Source of the DNA: Ichthyophonus hoferi
Taxonomy: Eukaryota; Opisthokonta; Ichthyosporea; Ichthyophonida; Ichthyophonidae
DNA length: 64,000 nt
NCBI GenBank assembly: GCA_002751075.1
Contig: NAOQ01000398.1
Span: forward strand, 2,287 to 66,286
Direction of reading: 5' to 3'
The notes beneath the pieces are model-generated. The model was not told where the DNA came from. It made no database searches and saw only the letters and a list, made by a program, of their open reading frames with translations. A program made the position numbers and the translations under genes. Of the stretch, positions 28,301 through 42,800 are shown in pieces; within the stretch, counting starts at the first letter, position 1; every line of letters starts with the position of its first letter.

Positions 28301-29951
28301 AGACAACCTGTATAGGCCTAGGTTGCATTTCAACTTACCCTTAACTTCCATAATTGCTTCTTGGGGCTTAACAATTGGCTCTAATAGGCCAATCACATTC
28401 TGAGGGCCAGAAATTAAAAAATATCAGCTATGGAAAGTATAGCATGTAATCACAAGGACTAAACTATTTGGGCAGATGCGTGCATAGTGTGTGTATACAT
28501 ATATATGTGTTAGCCAGATAGCCTATATGTTCCCTCTGTGCTTGTATCTTTATATCTCTAGATGTTTACAATAGATGCATTTAGGAGGACCTATAACCTT
28601 AGCCATTTCAAAACATACACATTGTTTAGGTATCCGTAAGTGACCGAGCTCCTGCTACACATACACTTGTACTACCTATATATCTCCTTCGTGTACATGC
28701 TTGTATATATATAAATATATATAATAGGATGAGGTAAACATACGTTTACTAATCCCCACCTTGTCCATAAGCGCGTACCAATCCCTAAAGGCTGGGTTAC
28801 CATATCGGGTTGGGTTGGATTGGGGAACACACTGATTGGCTAGTTCGTCCAGACTGGCCAACAGGGCCACGAGCTTCTCGGTCACCTTACAGGGGATAAT
28901 ATATTAGTTAGAATGATGGCTAGGGCATTGGTTAATGGTTGCTAGGGTACTGGGCAATGATTGTTAGGACATTGTTTCATGGTTATTAGCGGTGTTTGTT
29001 AAACGAAAGAAATACCTTTGTGCATATATGTGGTACATTATACATATATGTACCTATGTGTGTATGTATCTCACGCGGGGTTGACTCTATTTACAGCATA
29101 TAATACTATAATAGGTGTCTACAGTACTTGGCATATTTTCACCTGGATATCTATCCGAACATCTAGATAATTATAAGAACATGCCACTATGCATGTTATA
29201 CTATAGGTTCCTGATATATATATATATATATATATATATGGGTACATATCACATAGAAGGAAGAGAGGCTTTATCTATAGTCCTGTTCTTGTATGTGGTT
29301 ATACAGTGTAAGTGTAGGCACTGGTAAAGACATGACAACCTGATGCATAATTCTATGTCTGACAGTATTATAGTCTGAGTATGAATATATGAATATATGT
29401 GATATATATACTTGTTCAAGTCTAAGTGCCCTTGCTATCTTTCCAGTTTTGATATTTCGTATCTAAGAGTAAAATTCAGAACATACCGGTGAAACATGAA
29501 CTGAATCGCGGCTCTTAAGACCTTGGACACTTGCACTTAGTGCTTCCAGGAAGGCTACCAATTGGGTGTAGACCTCAGATTCCTAGTGATATTGAGGAGA
29601 GAGGCTAGTTGTCAGAAAAACACCATGGTACACAACATAGGCATGTATTCAAAAGTGAGACTCATAAAGCTTCCTTTATAGCTCGGAACCTCAAGCAGTA
29701 AGAGTGTGTGAAAATGAAAATAGAGGATAGAAGGAGAATGGAAAAAGACACATTACAGCAAAGAGCAAATAAAAACCAAGCTGGTTCCAGATACAGCACC
29801 CCACACAATGTAGATTTTCATCACATGTCCCCCACCACGCACACACCTTGAAAGAGTCTAGGTCAGCAGCACTATATATCTTCCGCTCGGGTTCCTTGAA
29901 ACCCATCTGCTGGCCTACCTCACCGTCTATCATGCTCTTTCCCTCTGCCAT
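25144..29951 (-). CDS. PTPA: PP2A phosphatase activator PTPA (PPP2R4/Rrd)
   Basis: Eleven exons, in transcript order 29847-29951, 29487-29582, 28760-28885, 28339-28399, 27830-27908, 27359-27430, 26875-26999, 26692-26792, 26186-26257, 25613-25735, 25144-25380, join in phase to 398 residues. PTPA is a peptidyl-prolyl isomerase-like ATP-binding chaperone that generates active protein phosphatase 2A. Family signatures seen are [11 protein letters not shown] (about residue 69), [25 protein letters not shown], a THIRPRAIH segment, [10 protein letters not shown], and [15 protein letters not shown] with QHLKFGSLL (about residue 300), where animal and yeast proteins nearly end. About 90 extra residues follow, ending in a His-rich segment. 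Start: ATG 29951 gives MAEGKSM, like animal PTPA; an in-frame ATG 24 nt upstream is also possible. The stop lies 37 bp from the convergent lipase stop. Confidence 0.93.
25915..26030. repeat. (ATTACATTAT)-type repeat in PTPA intron
   Basis: ATTAC and ATTAT pentamers alternate over about 115 bp in the intron between PTPA exons 26186-26257 and 25613-25735. Confidence 0.9.
27551..27590. repeat. 20-bp unit repeated twice in PTPA intron
   Basis: GTGGGAT(T/A)AAAAGACATTTC occurs at 27551 and 27571 with one difference. It is a short direct repeat with no evident function. Confidence 0.85.
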
Positions 29952-32900
29952 GTTTGCTAAAGCTGTCTTACACACGGTAAGTATGATAAAGGTTTAGGTC
30001 TTAATTATTTTTGCGCGCTACCTTTGGCTGTATCTACTACCTATGGGTGTGGTGGGGGTATAGCCGTTTTAGGTATATATACTTGTAATTCAAGTTGACA
30101 TAAGCATTATGGCTGAGGTTTATTATGAATAATAATGACAGATCTAGTACTGTAATTATAGCGAGATCTAGAGGTACAGTATACCAATTACTACTAGTGG
30201 CCCATAATGGCCTACGATACGACATGATACATAGTAATATTTTCTCTTTATTTATCAATTTGGTGTTGCATTATATATATATTAAAGTGCTGATTTGGTA
30301 CGTCAATAGTTATTTATAAACAACTTTAAGAATGCTTTTTTGTTGTTGTTGTTGTTGTGATAATAGATAATAGAATTAGAATACTAATTTACTGGTGCGA
30401 TAGCTTATGCCAAAGCACACCAGACCACCAGCTAGAACTTAGTACTCCAAACTAATACAATATCGTTGTGTTTTAGCACTGCAGTCATATCATCTATATC
30501 CATATCATTTCTAGCAGATATTTTATATATAAAAAATAACACATCAAGCGCCAATTAATATCTTGACTTATATGAAATAAGCTATATTCTTAGTTGAATA
30601 ATTGCTTTCTCGGAATTCATTTTCTATTAGGAAAAAATAACACGTAACATTTTATTATGGTAATGATGTTTCCTACAACCGATTTTATTATGATGTTGGC
30701 CTTAATGACTAATCATTAGGTCCTACATTATTACTTCTTGTGCTATGTCTCGAGCAGTGTCTAATTTAGTTGTGGGCATAGATCACCACCATATTTTTCT
30801 CTAGCTCGTAGTCTTACTTACTTTCATTATTTACTATTCCGGTGCTAAAATAACACATCCATTTGTAGTAATTATCAATTAGAAAAAAGATAAACAAATA
30901 TAAGATCATAACAGTAAGACTGGAACAGGAGGCCAAAATCAAGGGCAAAAATAATGAAAAGTAAAGGTAATAAGCCCAAATCCACAGTGCCAAGCATTGC
31001 ATTTTCAGCTTTTGGAATTCAATGAAATTTGGGTTCCTTCTAGATTTGCACTACAATCACATCATTTTTCACTCAATTTTAAACTGATCCTTCATTATCT
31101 TTCTCTTGGATTATTTTTTATTCTTCTATACGGTTATTGTTTCAAATTCCAGGCATTAAATATCATATCAAAAACTACTAACAGCTATTAATATAATAAT
31201 ATTGATGGCTGTAGTAGATAGAGATTAAAAAATAAATAAAAACAACTTTATCTATGACTAGGATAACAATACTTGAATAGGGACCCAAACCTCAAATTTG
31301 GCATAAAAGACTGGTGCTAGCTAGCTTTAAATCATTTATAGAAACATAATTATGGATACATTGACGTATTATAGATTTTGCGTTTGTATATCATGACATG
31401 CCATATATTATAAGTGAAATAGGTCACAAATAATCGCGGTATTTTAAAATGTATGGCAACAGAAGTAAATATAACTTGCCACAGTATTATGGTGGTTATT
31501 TAGACCTATTTGTTATAATGTAAAACTTGAAGGGCATCGCTTAGTGATTACTTATGTTATCTGACAATATTTGAAGGAGACAATTTCTAGTACATTGTGG
31601 AACTCATACTAATTACCATGTCTTAGAATAGGCTGCCATAATTTATTACTAGATCCATTTATTGCTGTAACAAGTTAAGGTGAGTATATTTAGTAGCTAC
31701 CAAATACTATTATCTGGAGAGTAAAGAAGAATTTCTGGCCAAGGGCTACTGGTTATAGTAGACCCTAAAATGCACACGTTATATGCTAGAAAAAGCTCAA
31801 CATATACCAGTTTATTTTTTAGTAGCAGTTATATAAAGGTTTATAGGAATGCACACAAACACATGTGCAACAAGAACAACCACCAATTGAATTAGATTTA
31901 GTATGGCCATTGGAAAGTGTATTTAACGTCATTGGTGACATAGATGCAAAGAATTATTTTTCCTTTTTTAATTTATGGAACTAAAACCTTTACGAATTAT
32001 GACTTGGGACTAGTTTTATTTGGGGAGTTCTCAATTCTTCAAGAGACAACCAAAATCAAGATTAAATGTAGATTCAAATGTGTTTTACTTAAATTTTTGT
32101 ATTTGCTTTTCTTCTTCCACTACAAATAATGCTAGGCCTATAACACCAAGTTATGTTTTAAAAAAGAAAGGAGTGCCAGGTCTCAAAGTTTTGTACTTGC
32201 ATTTGGAGAGGTTGCTTCTTCTCTTCTTTTTAAGTTGATTACTAAGCCAATTGCTTTTTGTACTGCAATGATATTTTTCAGCAGACACAATACGTAGTCA
32301 ATCAAGTGAATATAAAACGTGAAGGAGCACACTAAAGCTTTTCTGTAAATACATTTGAGAAACTCCACGATAGTTAATTTGCATTTTACTTTTCTGTTTT
32401 ATATACCTCATCTTAAGCTCAATTTACTGAGTTATTCTACCGCATAAATTTAACGTCACAGTCACCCCCACTTCTCTGAATTCATAACCTATGATACACC
32501 CGAACTAAATATGTGATGCAGCAAAGATGAATTAGTAGTGCGATAGTGCCTCGACACAGTCAAGATTATGGACATAACCATCATTTTGACTTTCTGGTAC
32601 TCTCAGGCTGACCCCACATTTACATTCAATGCACAATTTAACCATTCACAAACTGTTATCGATCTTCTTGAATTAGACATAGTTTTTAATAAAAGTCTAT
32701 TTTCATTATTGTTTTCATTTATTTTCCGGTTGTATTTTATTAAAAAATAAAGATACGTTACTGACTTGACTGGATCCAGAGGATGTCCACGCATGATATT
32801 CTTTAATAAATATTTGTATGTATACTCAAGCCTATCTTTAAAATAACTGCAAACCCAATTTTTTGATTCACTCTATAGTGGTTGTAGAATGCAGTCTGGC

Positions 32901-33891
32901 ATTCCTTTATTATTGTGGCTTCCTTGTTATCCAATCTTTTTGCCTGCCCAAGTGTTGGCATAAAGGAGAGAATCGTCTTCAGTGACCTTCAAACTAAAGA
33001 GATTAATCCGCATCTATCATGATACTAGAACTTTAATATTACATGCCTTAGTGTCTACAAGTATCCTGGTATTGTCTACACACCTAATTATTTTCTATTT
33101 CCCCATGGATCGTGATATCTCTTGCTTTTTTTTTTCTCTCTTTTTCAGTATTCTTCTATCACACCTTTTACTTTCCCTTTTAACTTTTTTACGCTTGCTC
33201 ATTTCACTTTAGTGTCATATCTTCTAAATAGTCCTATTGCCTGAAATGTTTTCGCTACTTGCATTATTTTACTTAATTCCACTCTTTTATTGCCAAAGTA
33301 TTTTCAGCTTGTACCCAATTTTAGTATTTTCTAACACATCTCAATAATAATATACTCATGCAACTAAACATCTAAGAACATAGGTAGTTATGCACAAATA
33401 TACTCATATATCAAACATATATATATTAAATAAAACAGTCAGGTATAGTATGATAGTCTTAGAACGCAAGCTAGCCTCAGGACCGAAAAGTAAATAAAGA
33501 TTTAAATGGGTTATCATTATTATGTTTTGAACAAATGCTTATCAACCAGTTCAACCAGGGCATAATACTTCAACTCTATAAGCCAAAGGTCATGAAAATC
33601 TAGGTGCATTTCATCATCTAACGACTCACGAAGACAATCTTTATTATACATTTTCAAGAAGACGTAAAAAAGTGTATGTACGCACACAAATAGGTACACA
33701 CATGCACCCAACATATTAATGATAATGTTTTTTCTCGCTAATATTCAATTAATCAATCACAAGGCCTGTAATATCGTATCAGAAAGCTTTGGCATAGGCA
33801 AAGTACCAGCGACTCTGTTTGATTAAAGCATGCTGCCCGGATAGACCGCAATTTTGGTCAAATTACTAGAGGCAATGGTATGGTTATTAGA
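29952..33891. other. Gene-poor AT-rich intergenic stretch
   Basis: This is the gap between the PTPA start and the stop of the upstream minus-strand protease. It should contain the PTPA promoter just above 29951 and the 3' UTR of the protease below 33892. A (TTG)n tract lies at 30338-30358. I see no conserved exon. A short minus-strand frame near 33532-33690 (YNKDCLRESLDDEMHLDF and onward) has protein-like composition but no splice context or family that I recognise. Confidence 0.6.
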
Positions 33892-36800
33892 CTAGGCAAA
33901 GAATGATTCCAGATCATCCAATTGCTGGAAGTCGGAGGTGTGCTTCTGCAAACCACTTACGACCTCCTGTGATGTGAGGGACAAGGGAGAGTTAGTTATG
34001 CCCAGGATTATTAAAGCTTAGTTCATATTAGACTTTCAACAATTCAATATTGTTTTCTAAGGCTTCTAAGGCCTTTTAATATTTTATGCATACACTATAC
34101 TTACACAGGACATACAAACAATGCCGTTTCCATCAATAAGCAACCCCTCTCTATGACATAATGTTACCCCACAATTATTGATTATTAGACCTTGTCAAAA
34201 AAACGATCAAAACAAAAACCACAGCCATTCACACAGGAATGCTTACCGTGACTTTGGAAGGGTTGGTAGCAATAACCAGGTTGGTACGGGCAGGGTCAAA
34301 GATGTGAACAAGATACTTGTCAAGTACACGGTATAGGTCCTCCTTGGTGACCGCCTAGATGGTCATCATACATCGTAGCAGTTATTGTGTGTCAATTAAC
34401 AATTTGATCTTTACTACCTTTGCCTTCTGAACTTCTGTCCTCACTACATAAGGTTACACGGCTACACGCGCTAGAATATCAAAGATGTGCATACAGAACC
34501 ATATCACAGCCTTACACAACCACATTCAATTTTTGCGTACATGTATACCTGTTGTTTATGCTTGTTATACAATAGTAACAGCCAGTACACCCGGCTATGG
34601 GGGACTATATTAAAACACATTAACTGGTATCTTTCCATGCTACACCATGCCTTGCTATACGATAACCAATAGGGGGACAGAGATAATTTTAAAGAAACCA
34701 ATGAGATAAAACAATAATATAATTACCTGAGTACGGGCCAATTGCATCTTTAGTGTTGAAGAGCCTAATAAAGTACAATAGGTGTTCCTGAAAACTTGTT
34801 TTGCCTGTGCATATGAAGGTCTAGGATTGGTGTCTTGTCACACAGGCATTAGATAGAATGCAACCATTGGAAATGTTTAAGTAATTGTTGTTGTCTTTTA
34901 CGAGCCAATCATATCATGCACAATAGGTTTATCCACCAGATCATGTATGAGGATGCAACTGATTGGTGGATATACACGTGTATGTGTAGCAATGAAAGCC
35001 AGGTAATACACAAATGGGCCAGGAGATGAAGATAAAAACCAACAGCATAAGGACACAGGGCAGAGAAGGAATTAGATAGGTGAGAAGGAAAGAAAAAATA
35101 CAACACTATATATATATGAAAGTTGAAGTCCCATATAAACTAATCCATTAAAATACGGTATAAATATCTACACATACATATATCATCAGATCATCAGAGA
35201 ATCAATCCTAACAAGCTGTCATAGGCAACTAGAGAGATACTGTACACAATCATATAGGATATCATCGCCTACAACACATGCATGGCTCAATACACTGGTA
35301 AACATCAACACAAACAGTGGGGAGGGGCATACATACCGCCATAGACATGGTTTTCTATTGACCAGAATGGCCAGGATCGACCGACCAACAGGAAAAGTAG
35401 CATATGTGTGTCAGAATAGGTTCAGTACATATATATGTGTGAGTGCATGCATATGTATGCATGTTCGTGAGATTATAAGCAACATACAAATGACAACAAT
35501 AAAGGTGAATGCAGTAGAGAAAATAATATTCATGGTTCTATTTTGTACATAGAAACCTAAACAATAGATGCATTTAAAATATCATTCAACTTTAAAATAT
35601 TAAGATGGCCAATAATATCGTTCGGTAAACAAAAGCATTTAACCGTGCCCATAATATACAATTAATAACCCATGGCCAATAGAAAAGGAATAGCTATTGA
35701 TCACTATCCCACCCCCTCTTTCAACATTCTTCTAGACCTATTTATGCATTAATAAACCAAGCCAATAGAGGGCTAGACGGGAAGTACACCTCCTGATTGA
35801 TGTAAGAGAAGACCATTCCACTCTGGGCTGCCTGCACCTTGGCGTCATCAAAGGCCTCCTACATACAACCCAGAGATAAAAAAAGGAAATAGATAGAACG
35901 AGGAATAGATAGGTTAGCTAGATAAATAAATTCTACCTGCCAAGACTGTGCGTGATAGAAAACGAGTTACAGGCACTATATTTAAATACTATACTCTAGT
36001 CATACATAAATATGATATGGTATATATACACACAATAATTAAACACACACAATGCCTGGAATACATCAGCCTACCTCACGCACAGCAAACCGGTCAATGA
36101 TGGCCTTAGCGGCCTCATAGGCTGCCACTACGTTGGATGACTTGTAAAGGTTAAAGATAATCATACCTAGGAGCGGGCAAGATAGTGAGACCAGTAATGA
36201 TTGGTGTAATGACTGCGTTTTAATGATGGGGTGGGGGTATTTCGCCAATTCGACCTTACTCTATTCGTTGCTATGCATCACTACAATATACACGAAAAGG
36301 AGCCTACCACAACAGGCAACAAACACCATTATTACAGAGACATAGACGAGCCGAGACTCAGTCTAGTTAGCGTTTACATTATTGCTACTACCGACCTGGT
36401 TTACTCTGGTTAAGGGTAAAACGCAGGGGAACATAATTCTCGACAAGCCCCACAATAGGTTATTTATTTCTTGTTTTCCTTGTCCCCTTCCATTAATACA
36501 AAGTAAATATATTAACAATCATGTACAATATGTCTTTTTGCTGATGAAAGCGTAAAAGTATTTCAGAACATGGCTGTACACATGGGGCCTTTATCCCTCC
36601 CTGCCAGTAAAACACTTTCACTTACCTGACTCAACATTGAGTGAGATGCCACAGCCATATGCTAGTCCACTACCTCTAATAGATGTCCAGAAAATGCCCT
36701 CTGCCATGGTCAAGTACTCCAACAGGACCTCCAATGGGGCAATGTCCTCGCTATCATAGTCATTGGGACCTGCCAGGAGAGAGCATTACTTCAAATATGT

Positions 36801-39800
36801 ATAGGGCAATATTGCAGCAATGTCTTGAGAGTGAGTGATATACGTGATTTGCATACCGCTTATACTTAGTACGCCAACCAGGTTATGTATATGATAGATC
36901 TCCAATTAGCTAACGTTAAATGTCGACGCCAATCATTGACTGCCAAATTCAACCATGCCATACTCAAGAGATGTTTCATCAATAGAATATCATACCGTCA
37001 TAAGTATGTATATTGTATGTAGTTATATTAATAATACTTGTTTAGCACCCGACAATATGATAACTTTAGAAATAAATGGGAATCAGCTATACAGACTTCC
37101 AGGTAACCATCCCATACTTCACACAGTCGCCCTGAAGACATTGCTTTTATAATATCAATGGTCTATTGGATACAAACTAAATAAATGCCACTAAAGAAAT
37201 GTCGTATAAAAGCAGTATAGCAGTTGGGGAAAATAAATGAAAATGAGAAACAGGCTAGCACACACATTATTATACCAGGAGAAACACACAGAGTACATAG
37301 ATGCATATATTGTACTAACCGTCCACAGTCTGGAATAGGTACGAGCTTTCGATAGTTGCCATGGGGATAATCACTGCCTATATATGTTGTTAGCAACCAA
37401 TATTTGTATACACTATCTTTATATATGGCATACAGCCGTACTATAATACTGGCATTCAACTGGAAAAGGGCCTGGATTCATTGTAATCAAAATAAAAAAT
37501 TAAGAGACAAATGCTACCCTTTCACACCGTATCCAGATAATACAATACAATATAATATAATACAATATAACATATCATATAATAATTCCATTATGAAGCC
37601 CCTGCAAACCCTACATCAGGGTACATAAATCCTTAACTCCAAGTAAGTTTGGTATAGTATAATTCAACGTGGGTATTAGGATATATAGCAAGGAACAACC
37701 AACAGGTATCTACATATGCTGACAGCCTAATATTTTGACGTTCAGAACCACTGGAAAGATCATAAAAGAATGTATCTAACACATTTTCACATACATATTT
37801 CTTTATCTTTTCCCATTTTTCAAGCATACATGGGTGACACATATTCTGATTCTCTCTCCCAAACAGTCCTCTCCATCCTATACTCACTGTATAGACATAT
37901 ACACCCGTTCCAAACATATAGCTACCAACCCTCCAGCCACATTGCTACATCCATTTAGTGCACAAACTTAAAATCGTCCTAGAGATTATTGGCTGACACA
38001 AATAACTTTAAAATCAACGTTGAATAAATATTTCCACTTGGTTTCACGAGCAGCGAAAAAGAGAGTGTGGAGGAGTAACAAGCACAACAATTTTAGGTCA
38101 GAATTATTAGTACCCAGTGCCTATTTTCTATCTTATACCTTGTGGGCCCTTTCAATTGGTCGCATTTCAGATCGTTTTGTCACTCGGGGGGCTGGACCCT
38201 TCTGTCTTGAACAAAGCCATTAGCGCCTAATTAGTCAATTCATTAACAATGCCCAATGGTCTATAGTCTAGACTGACCTACTTCTGAGGTCAATCATGCC
38301 ATCAACGGCCTCCAGTTATGAGAAAACACAGCTATAACAACTATAAACTCAATGAGCCCAATATCCGATTATTCTTGTGCAAGCGTTATATTCCGGTTTG
38401 TTTTGCAAAAGATGAAAGGCCCAGGCTGAGTGGCAGTGATTACAAGGATGATGTTATGGCGCCGAATTGAAAAGCCATTGGAAAAAGGATCATAAAAGGG
38501 TAGAGAGGAACATATAGCGTGCACACCATAAGCCTATAAGGAGCCACCCCAATTCACCACACAAAGTAGAGCACCGCAACACAGTAGGCTAACATATCAC
38601 CCATGTAATACAAATGTGATCTATCCCTCTTGCTAATTAATTTGGTTCAAAGCAGGACTAATTGGCCTGAATCCTATATAAGAGGAGGGCAAAATTAAAC
38701 ACGGTTTGTCAAGGGTTATCCCCAATAAATTACAAGGATGTGTGTTTCATAGGCTATTCAGTATGATTTCTCTAATCTGCATAGGTCCGATTTTCAAAAA
38801 GAAAGATCATAATGCCAATTATCCGTTCATATGTTATATATATATATATATGATAGAATAACACGTCACGCACCATGGTGAGGCTCGTGGATGGTATGTT
38901 ATTGGCCAGATCGGACCATGGCTTGATCGGATTGGGCACATTCAGCGCATTGCATATCACCTGCACTCGCATTTGACTCGCCTGGCATACTGCAATAGGG
39001 TCAAATCGGGTCAGACTCTTCCTTTACTCCCAGTCACCAGCCATCTCTCCCCCAAGAGCTACCTCATGCAGTTAACTACCAACGCCTTTGTCATATCTTA
39101 TGATGTTTTATTCTGTACCACAGCTATGATGTCTCTTAGTATAGGGAAAATGGAAGCAAACAAAAAAGGTATACTATAGTGTAGCGTGATGCAATGCTGT
39201 GATAGAGATAGTCATAGAATCATAACCAGATAGCCCAACATACACCCAGTATACGTGCTGGAGTGGAGCAACCCCTTACCTACCATTTTAACATAGATAT
39301 ATATACCATATCCCACATATACTATCTCTAACCAGCCAATAACATAATAGCATAACCGAGTTGCCTTATGCCAGATCACTATGAACCAGGTATACATACG
39401 AGAGGTCCTAAATGACGTCATGTTCTTTATGACGTCATCAGGGTTGGTATCTAGGTCTTCCAGAACCTTCTTAAGCACACAGTTTTGGCGGAACAGATTA
39501 CAGGCATGAGGGTTGCCTTGAGGGCTGGGAAAGTTAAGTTGTTGCATAACGACCGAGCACATCTATAGGGACATAGTAGAGACACAGTAAGAAAAGATTA
39601 CCAACTCCGCGAGGTTACACAGAGAGGGATATATATAAACGCACTTATAAACACAGGTCTATCCAACATGGGCGGTGAAAATACAAAAACCAAAATAATA
39701 CGAGACAGCTAGTCAGAGGTATGATAATCAATCACAAATAAAGGAAGATAAAACGTTACATTCAAATGCATGATAGCATATATAGTATATATAGCTATTC

Positions 39801-42800
39801 TTTCTCCAAATTCTTACACCTCTCCAAATGGAGGGTATTCTCAAGCATGCAATTATATTATATAAATATAAAACAAGCTGATATTTTATAAGGAATCATC
39901 TCTCTAAACTCAATAACAACCACATTACAATGACTTGGTCGTGCAAGATAGTGCAGGGTTTACACAATAGTTTACAAAGCGAACTACAGCAAGTGGATTA
40001 TATCCAAGTGAATACATACCCTAGAGCCACTACGCTTGCTCTCAGGAATATCACACAGAAGACGCTGGGCAGCCACACGCAACCTAACGCAACAATAACA
40101 ATTAGAATGAGGCATGTATACAGAACTGTAACTCCCTATAGGCACACAGGGTCCCAACCCTCTGGTGTTCTCTCATAATATCATTGTACACCTTATCCTA
40201 TTTTATTGTATTACGTTTTCTTTTCATTTTCTGCCGTGTGATGTCTAATTATTTTAATCTAGCCGGGGCACATTCGGTAGCCTAGATTGTCTCTCTATCT
40301 TTTAATAGACCATTTTATTTTATCTTTTATCTTTCTATTACCTCACCCACCACAATGCCATACACCACTGGGAGGAGTATATACGAGTAAGGGAGAGGGA
40401 GATGCAGGCACAGCCAATAGACTATCCGTATAAAACTTACCTTTCCGCCGTGAACTCGGTTTGCCATAGGAGTTCTTGTACCCAATGAACGCCCTTCTCA
40501 TACTTCTGAATCTATATTTGAGGCAATGAGTAAAACATACCAACAGAAAAAAACAATTTTAATTAGAGAGATCGGAATTTATCACACATGGTATATTTAG
40601 CAAATTACAACAGTCGGTGAGTCAGAACGAGTGGTTTGTAACTATGCAATTTCCATGTGAATGCATGAGTGGGCATAATAATTGTAAAAATAGCAACAAC
40701 AACAATAATAATAACAGCAATACCAACAATAATAATACTAATAGTCATATTAATAATAGCAAAAATAATAATACTAACAATAGCATCAACAACAACACTA
40801 ATAGTGACTATAACGATAATAATAATACAAATACCAACAATACTAGCCAGAATAATAACAATAGCAATAGCAATAGTAATACTAACACCAGTAATAGCAT
40901 GAGCAATAACACTAATAATAATTATAATCGTACTCAATTATAACTACTACTTACATCGACACGAAGGCCCACAATCACCAAGGTGCTAAATTCCCCACAG
41001 GAGAAGTTGCTATAGCCACCAAATCCAACAGAATTACTGTGAAAAACATCGCATGTGTCAAAAGAGGGTATTATAATAGAGCACTATACACGCATTCTTT
41101 TCCTTTAGACTGCGGACATATATATGAACATAGAACATAGGTATATAGGTTCGGCCATCCCTGTTATCATAGTCCCATAAATTATGTTGTTTGGGAAAGA
41201 GATCAGGCTGGTTACTTAGTACAATCTATAATGTCTGGTCAAACTTGTTTTCATTCCTCGTCTAATATGGCGAGGTAGGCCAGGGGCCAAAGATTCATTT
41301 GTGTAAGTTAGTAAATATAACAGCACTAATAGTTACCTATTGTCAGAGACATCCGCATCCAGTTCTTGTACAATCTGTTCATAAGGCACCAGGACCCCAT
41401 CCCTTCTTACGGGAAGCTGCATGAGATTTCACCAATATAAGACAATTGAAATATGCTCCGTCAGGGTAGTGCCCAATGATCTGGCCACGATCCCTTGGTA
41501 TATCGTTCCCAAAACATAGCATTTGGAATGTTTCCTTTTTACTTCCCATTTATGTTTCATGTGTCTCCACCTTTCTTATTGTATGTCTATTCCTATTCCT
41601 TTCGTTATTTGCATTTTAACATCAACCTATCCGTTGGCTTGTATTCGCCCATATCACCACGAGAAACCTCTTGCCTATATCCAATCTACCCAATAACTAT
41701 CATTTCACCTAAAGTACTCCCCCCCCTGCATCAAACCAATGGCACCACACCACGCCTTATATGCAGAATACTGAGATCAAACACCCGAGGAACCAGCAAT
41801 AGTAACAGCAGGTATACAGACCTCAAACATCACATCAGTGTACAGTTCCAGGAAGAGACGTCCCTCAGGAGTGAGGTGGGCCGTGTCGATATGAACATTA
41901 ATTTCAACAAAATTACTATTTACATGTACATCTGGTTAAGGAATCTCGTAGTGCATAGTTCATTTATACATAAAAAATACCCAAACATATATCAAAAAGA
42001 GAGACGTTGACATGCGGATTGGTGAATTAAAACAACCAGGAGTAAATTTACATATAGAGGACTGTGCATATTCTTATGTTTGTAGTATTTTTAAAACATT
42101 TGTGTAGCTATAGCCAGTTTAGTACATATGGATATGTATATTTTCACATGCAAATGTATTAGGGCTGGACAATCACAAATTCACAATAGTACATAATATA
42201 TTAAGACACCATTAAAATACACCATATAACTAAGATATAATTTAAACACGCTATATGGTTGGTCAGATATGATCAAAGCTCAGGTGGAATGGCAACGGAC
42301 TGGGCTCTACATCCTTCTTAATGTGCTGACTAACCTCATCCTGCCTGTGGACCACATAGTCAGTACAGGAACTGTACATATATGTTCTAAAAACCCTTAT
42401 TTAGTTGCGTCTATATTCACATTCTTTGCTATAACAGAGATGCACACACGCATAAAAACCACCATGCTAGTGCATGCCCAGAAACAGAGGTACACAACAC
42501 TGAGCATTAAGCGTACACACCCCCACTGGTTACAGTCCACAGCTACTACAGGTATGTGGCTAATACGGTTCACATTAGGGATGTTGAAGCGAAGAAGCAG
42601 TTCCACAGGGGTCTCCTTGCTATTCTCTTTCACTGCCTCGTCCAGTTTCCTCCCTAGTTCAGCTAGATTGGCTTCCCCCAGGGTTTCTATCTGTAATATA
42701 GTCATCCAGGAGGAAGAGAAAATCATGGCATGAGTATTGCATGTGTAGTGTATATTGCCGAAGGAAGAGAAAGAGGTCCAAAGAGAAGAGAGCTTAGTAC

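Noticed and set aside
33532-33714. 64-residue minus-strand frame
   Set aside because: Composition looks protein-like, but there is no splice signal, family match or neighbour context to call it a gene.
40605-40943. Asn-rich and Ile-rich frames on both strands
   Set aside because: They arise from a degenerate AAT/AAC tract inside a protease intron.
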